Of a DNA stretch of 64,000 nucleotides, positions 63,671 through 64,000 are shown piece by piece. The notes beneath the pieces are model-generated. The model did not search any database and was not told the origin of the DNA. It worked only from the letters and a program-made list of their open reading frames with translations. The DNA comes from Candidatus Defluviibacterium haderslevense (lineage in GTDB: Bacteria > Bacteroidota > Bacteroidia > Chitinophagales > Saprospiraceae), in the NCBI GenBank assembly GCA_016712225.1, contig JADJRL010000003.1, forward strand, positions 1,935,501-1,999,500. Reading direction: 5' to 3'. The position numbers and the translations under genes are program-made. The first letter of the stretch is position 1; each line of letters begins with the position of its first letter.

Positions 63671-63701
63671 TAAAAAAATCCCGACCATTGCTGATCGGGA
63701 C
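63671..63701 (-). terminator. Intrinsic terminator of the HtrA/Do-like gene
   Basis: On the minus strand tcccga and tcggga form a stem around tcagcaatgg, followed by T7. It lies 50 bp after the stop at 63751. The stem also reads on the plus strand but without a T tract. Confidence 0.75.
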
Positions 63702-63750
63702 ATTCAAACAAAACGAAAAACCAACTTTATAGAAAGCTACAAAAACCTTT

Positions 63751-64000
63751 TTAAATTCCTTTCAAAATTTTGACTGGAATATCACGAACAGAACCGTTTC
63801 TAATAATCTTAATGTTTAGGGTCTCACCAACTTTAGTTAAACCAACTATTCGTTGAAGATCATCATAGTTCTTTACATCTTTGCCATTTATACCAATAAT
63901 TGCATCTTTTTCTTGCAATCCAGCATTTTTAGCAGAGCTGTTTTCTTCTAAAGACTCTATAATAACGCCGTCTTTTGAAAAAAGGTTCAATTCTTTATAA
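63751..64000 (-). CDS. HtrA/Do-like serine protease, C-terminal PDZ domain (cut by the window edge)
   Basis: The last ~83 codons of a longer gene whose frame is open to the edge (TAT AAA GAA TTG AAC ...). The visible part is one PDZ domain (GVIIESLEENSSAKNAGLQE, KDAIIGINGKDVKNYDDLQR, then VGETLNIKIIRNG). This end resembles the second PDZ domain of periplasmic DegP/Do proteases. The protease domain lies outside the window, so the family call is moderate. Confidence 0.8.
   Translation of the reverse strand, partial: YKELNLFSKDGVIIESLEENSSAKNAGLQEKDAIIGINGKDVKNYDDLQRIVGLTKVGETLNIKIIRNGSVRDIPVKILKGI

Overview
The window reads as chromosomal DNA of a member of the Bacteroidota, most likely a Saprospiria-like lineage (the phylum is well supported, the class is inference). 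The support is AT-rich DNA, several promoters of the form TTTG-N20-TAnnTTTG, type IX secretion (PorQ plus proteins ending in T9SS sorting domains of both kinds), a DUF2480 protein, and clusters of parvulin-type periplasmic foldases.

Region 1 (1 to about 32.76 kb) is accessory DNA. It opens with tRNA-Lys(CTT), a large protein with a PD-(D/E)XK-like motif, a XerC/D-type recombinase divergent from a HerA/TraG-type ATPase, and two very large secreted surface proteins (one with a type B, one with a type A T9SS C-terminus). It continues with RadC-like and ArdC-like genes, an ECF-like sigma factor, and a candidate structured RNA. A tight mobilization operon follows (coiled-coil membrane protein, vWA-like lipoprotein, a 52-residue membrane peptide, a VirD4/TraG-type coupling protein, a MobC-like protein and a MobA/VirD2-type relaxase). 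A two-gene cassette of unknown function comes next, then a decayed integrase, and a complete IS21-family element that has jumped into codon 4 of an FRG-domain gene. The region closes with a LexA/UmuD-like S24 repressor with a sensor-like membrane protein, and a second tyrosine recombinase. That recombinase sits next to a 3' half of tRNA-Val(TAC), which marks the right attachment site of an integrative element whose left end is not in the window. No VirB4 or mating-pore genes are seen, so the element looks mobilizable rather than self-conjugative.

Region 2 (32.8 to 35.6 kb) is a junction zone with a Phd/YefM-YoeB toxin-antitoxin pair, an unrecognised 491-residue protein, a truncated gene and short dispersed repeats.

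Region 3 (35.6 to 64 kb) is conserved chromosome: fumarylacetoacetase, RadA, ScpB, DUF2480, alanine dehydrogenase, TsaE, GyrB, glycyl-tRNA synthetase, YraN, a phosphoglucose/phosphomannose isomerase, HU, a three-gene parvulin operon, a T9SS type B cargo protein, a PpiD-like foldase, a MORN-repeat lipoprotein, PorQ, an aminopeptidase P, RpoN (sigma-54), ComF, and the C-terminal PDZ end of an HtrA/Do-like protease cut by the window edge. The parvulins and PorQ serve the envelope and T9SS that would export the large cargo proteins seen in both halves. All assignments were made by reading the sequence; no database search was run.
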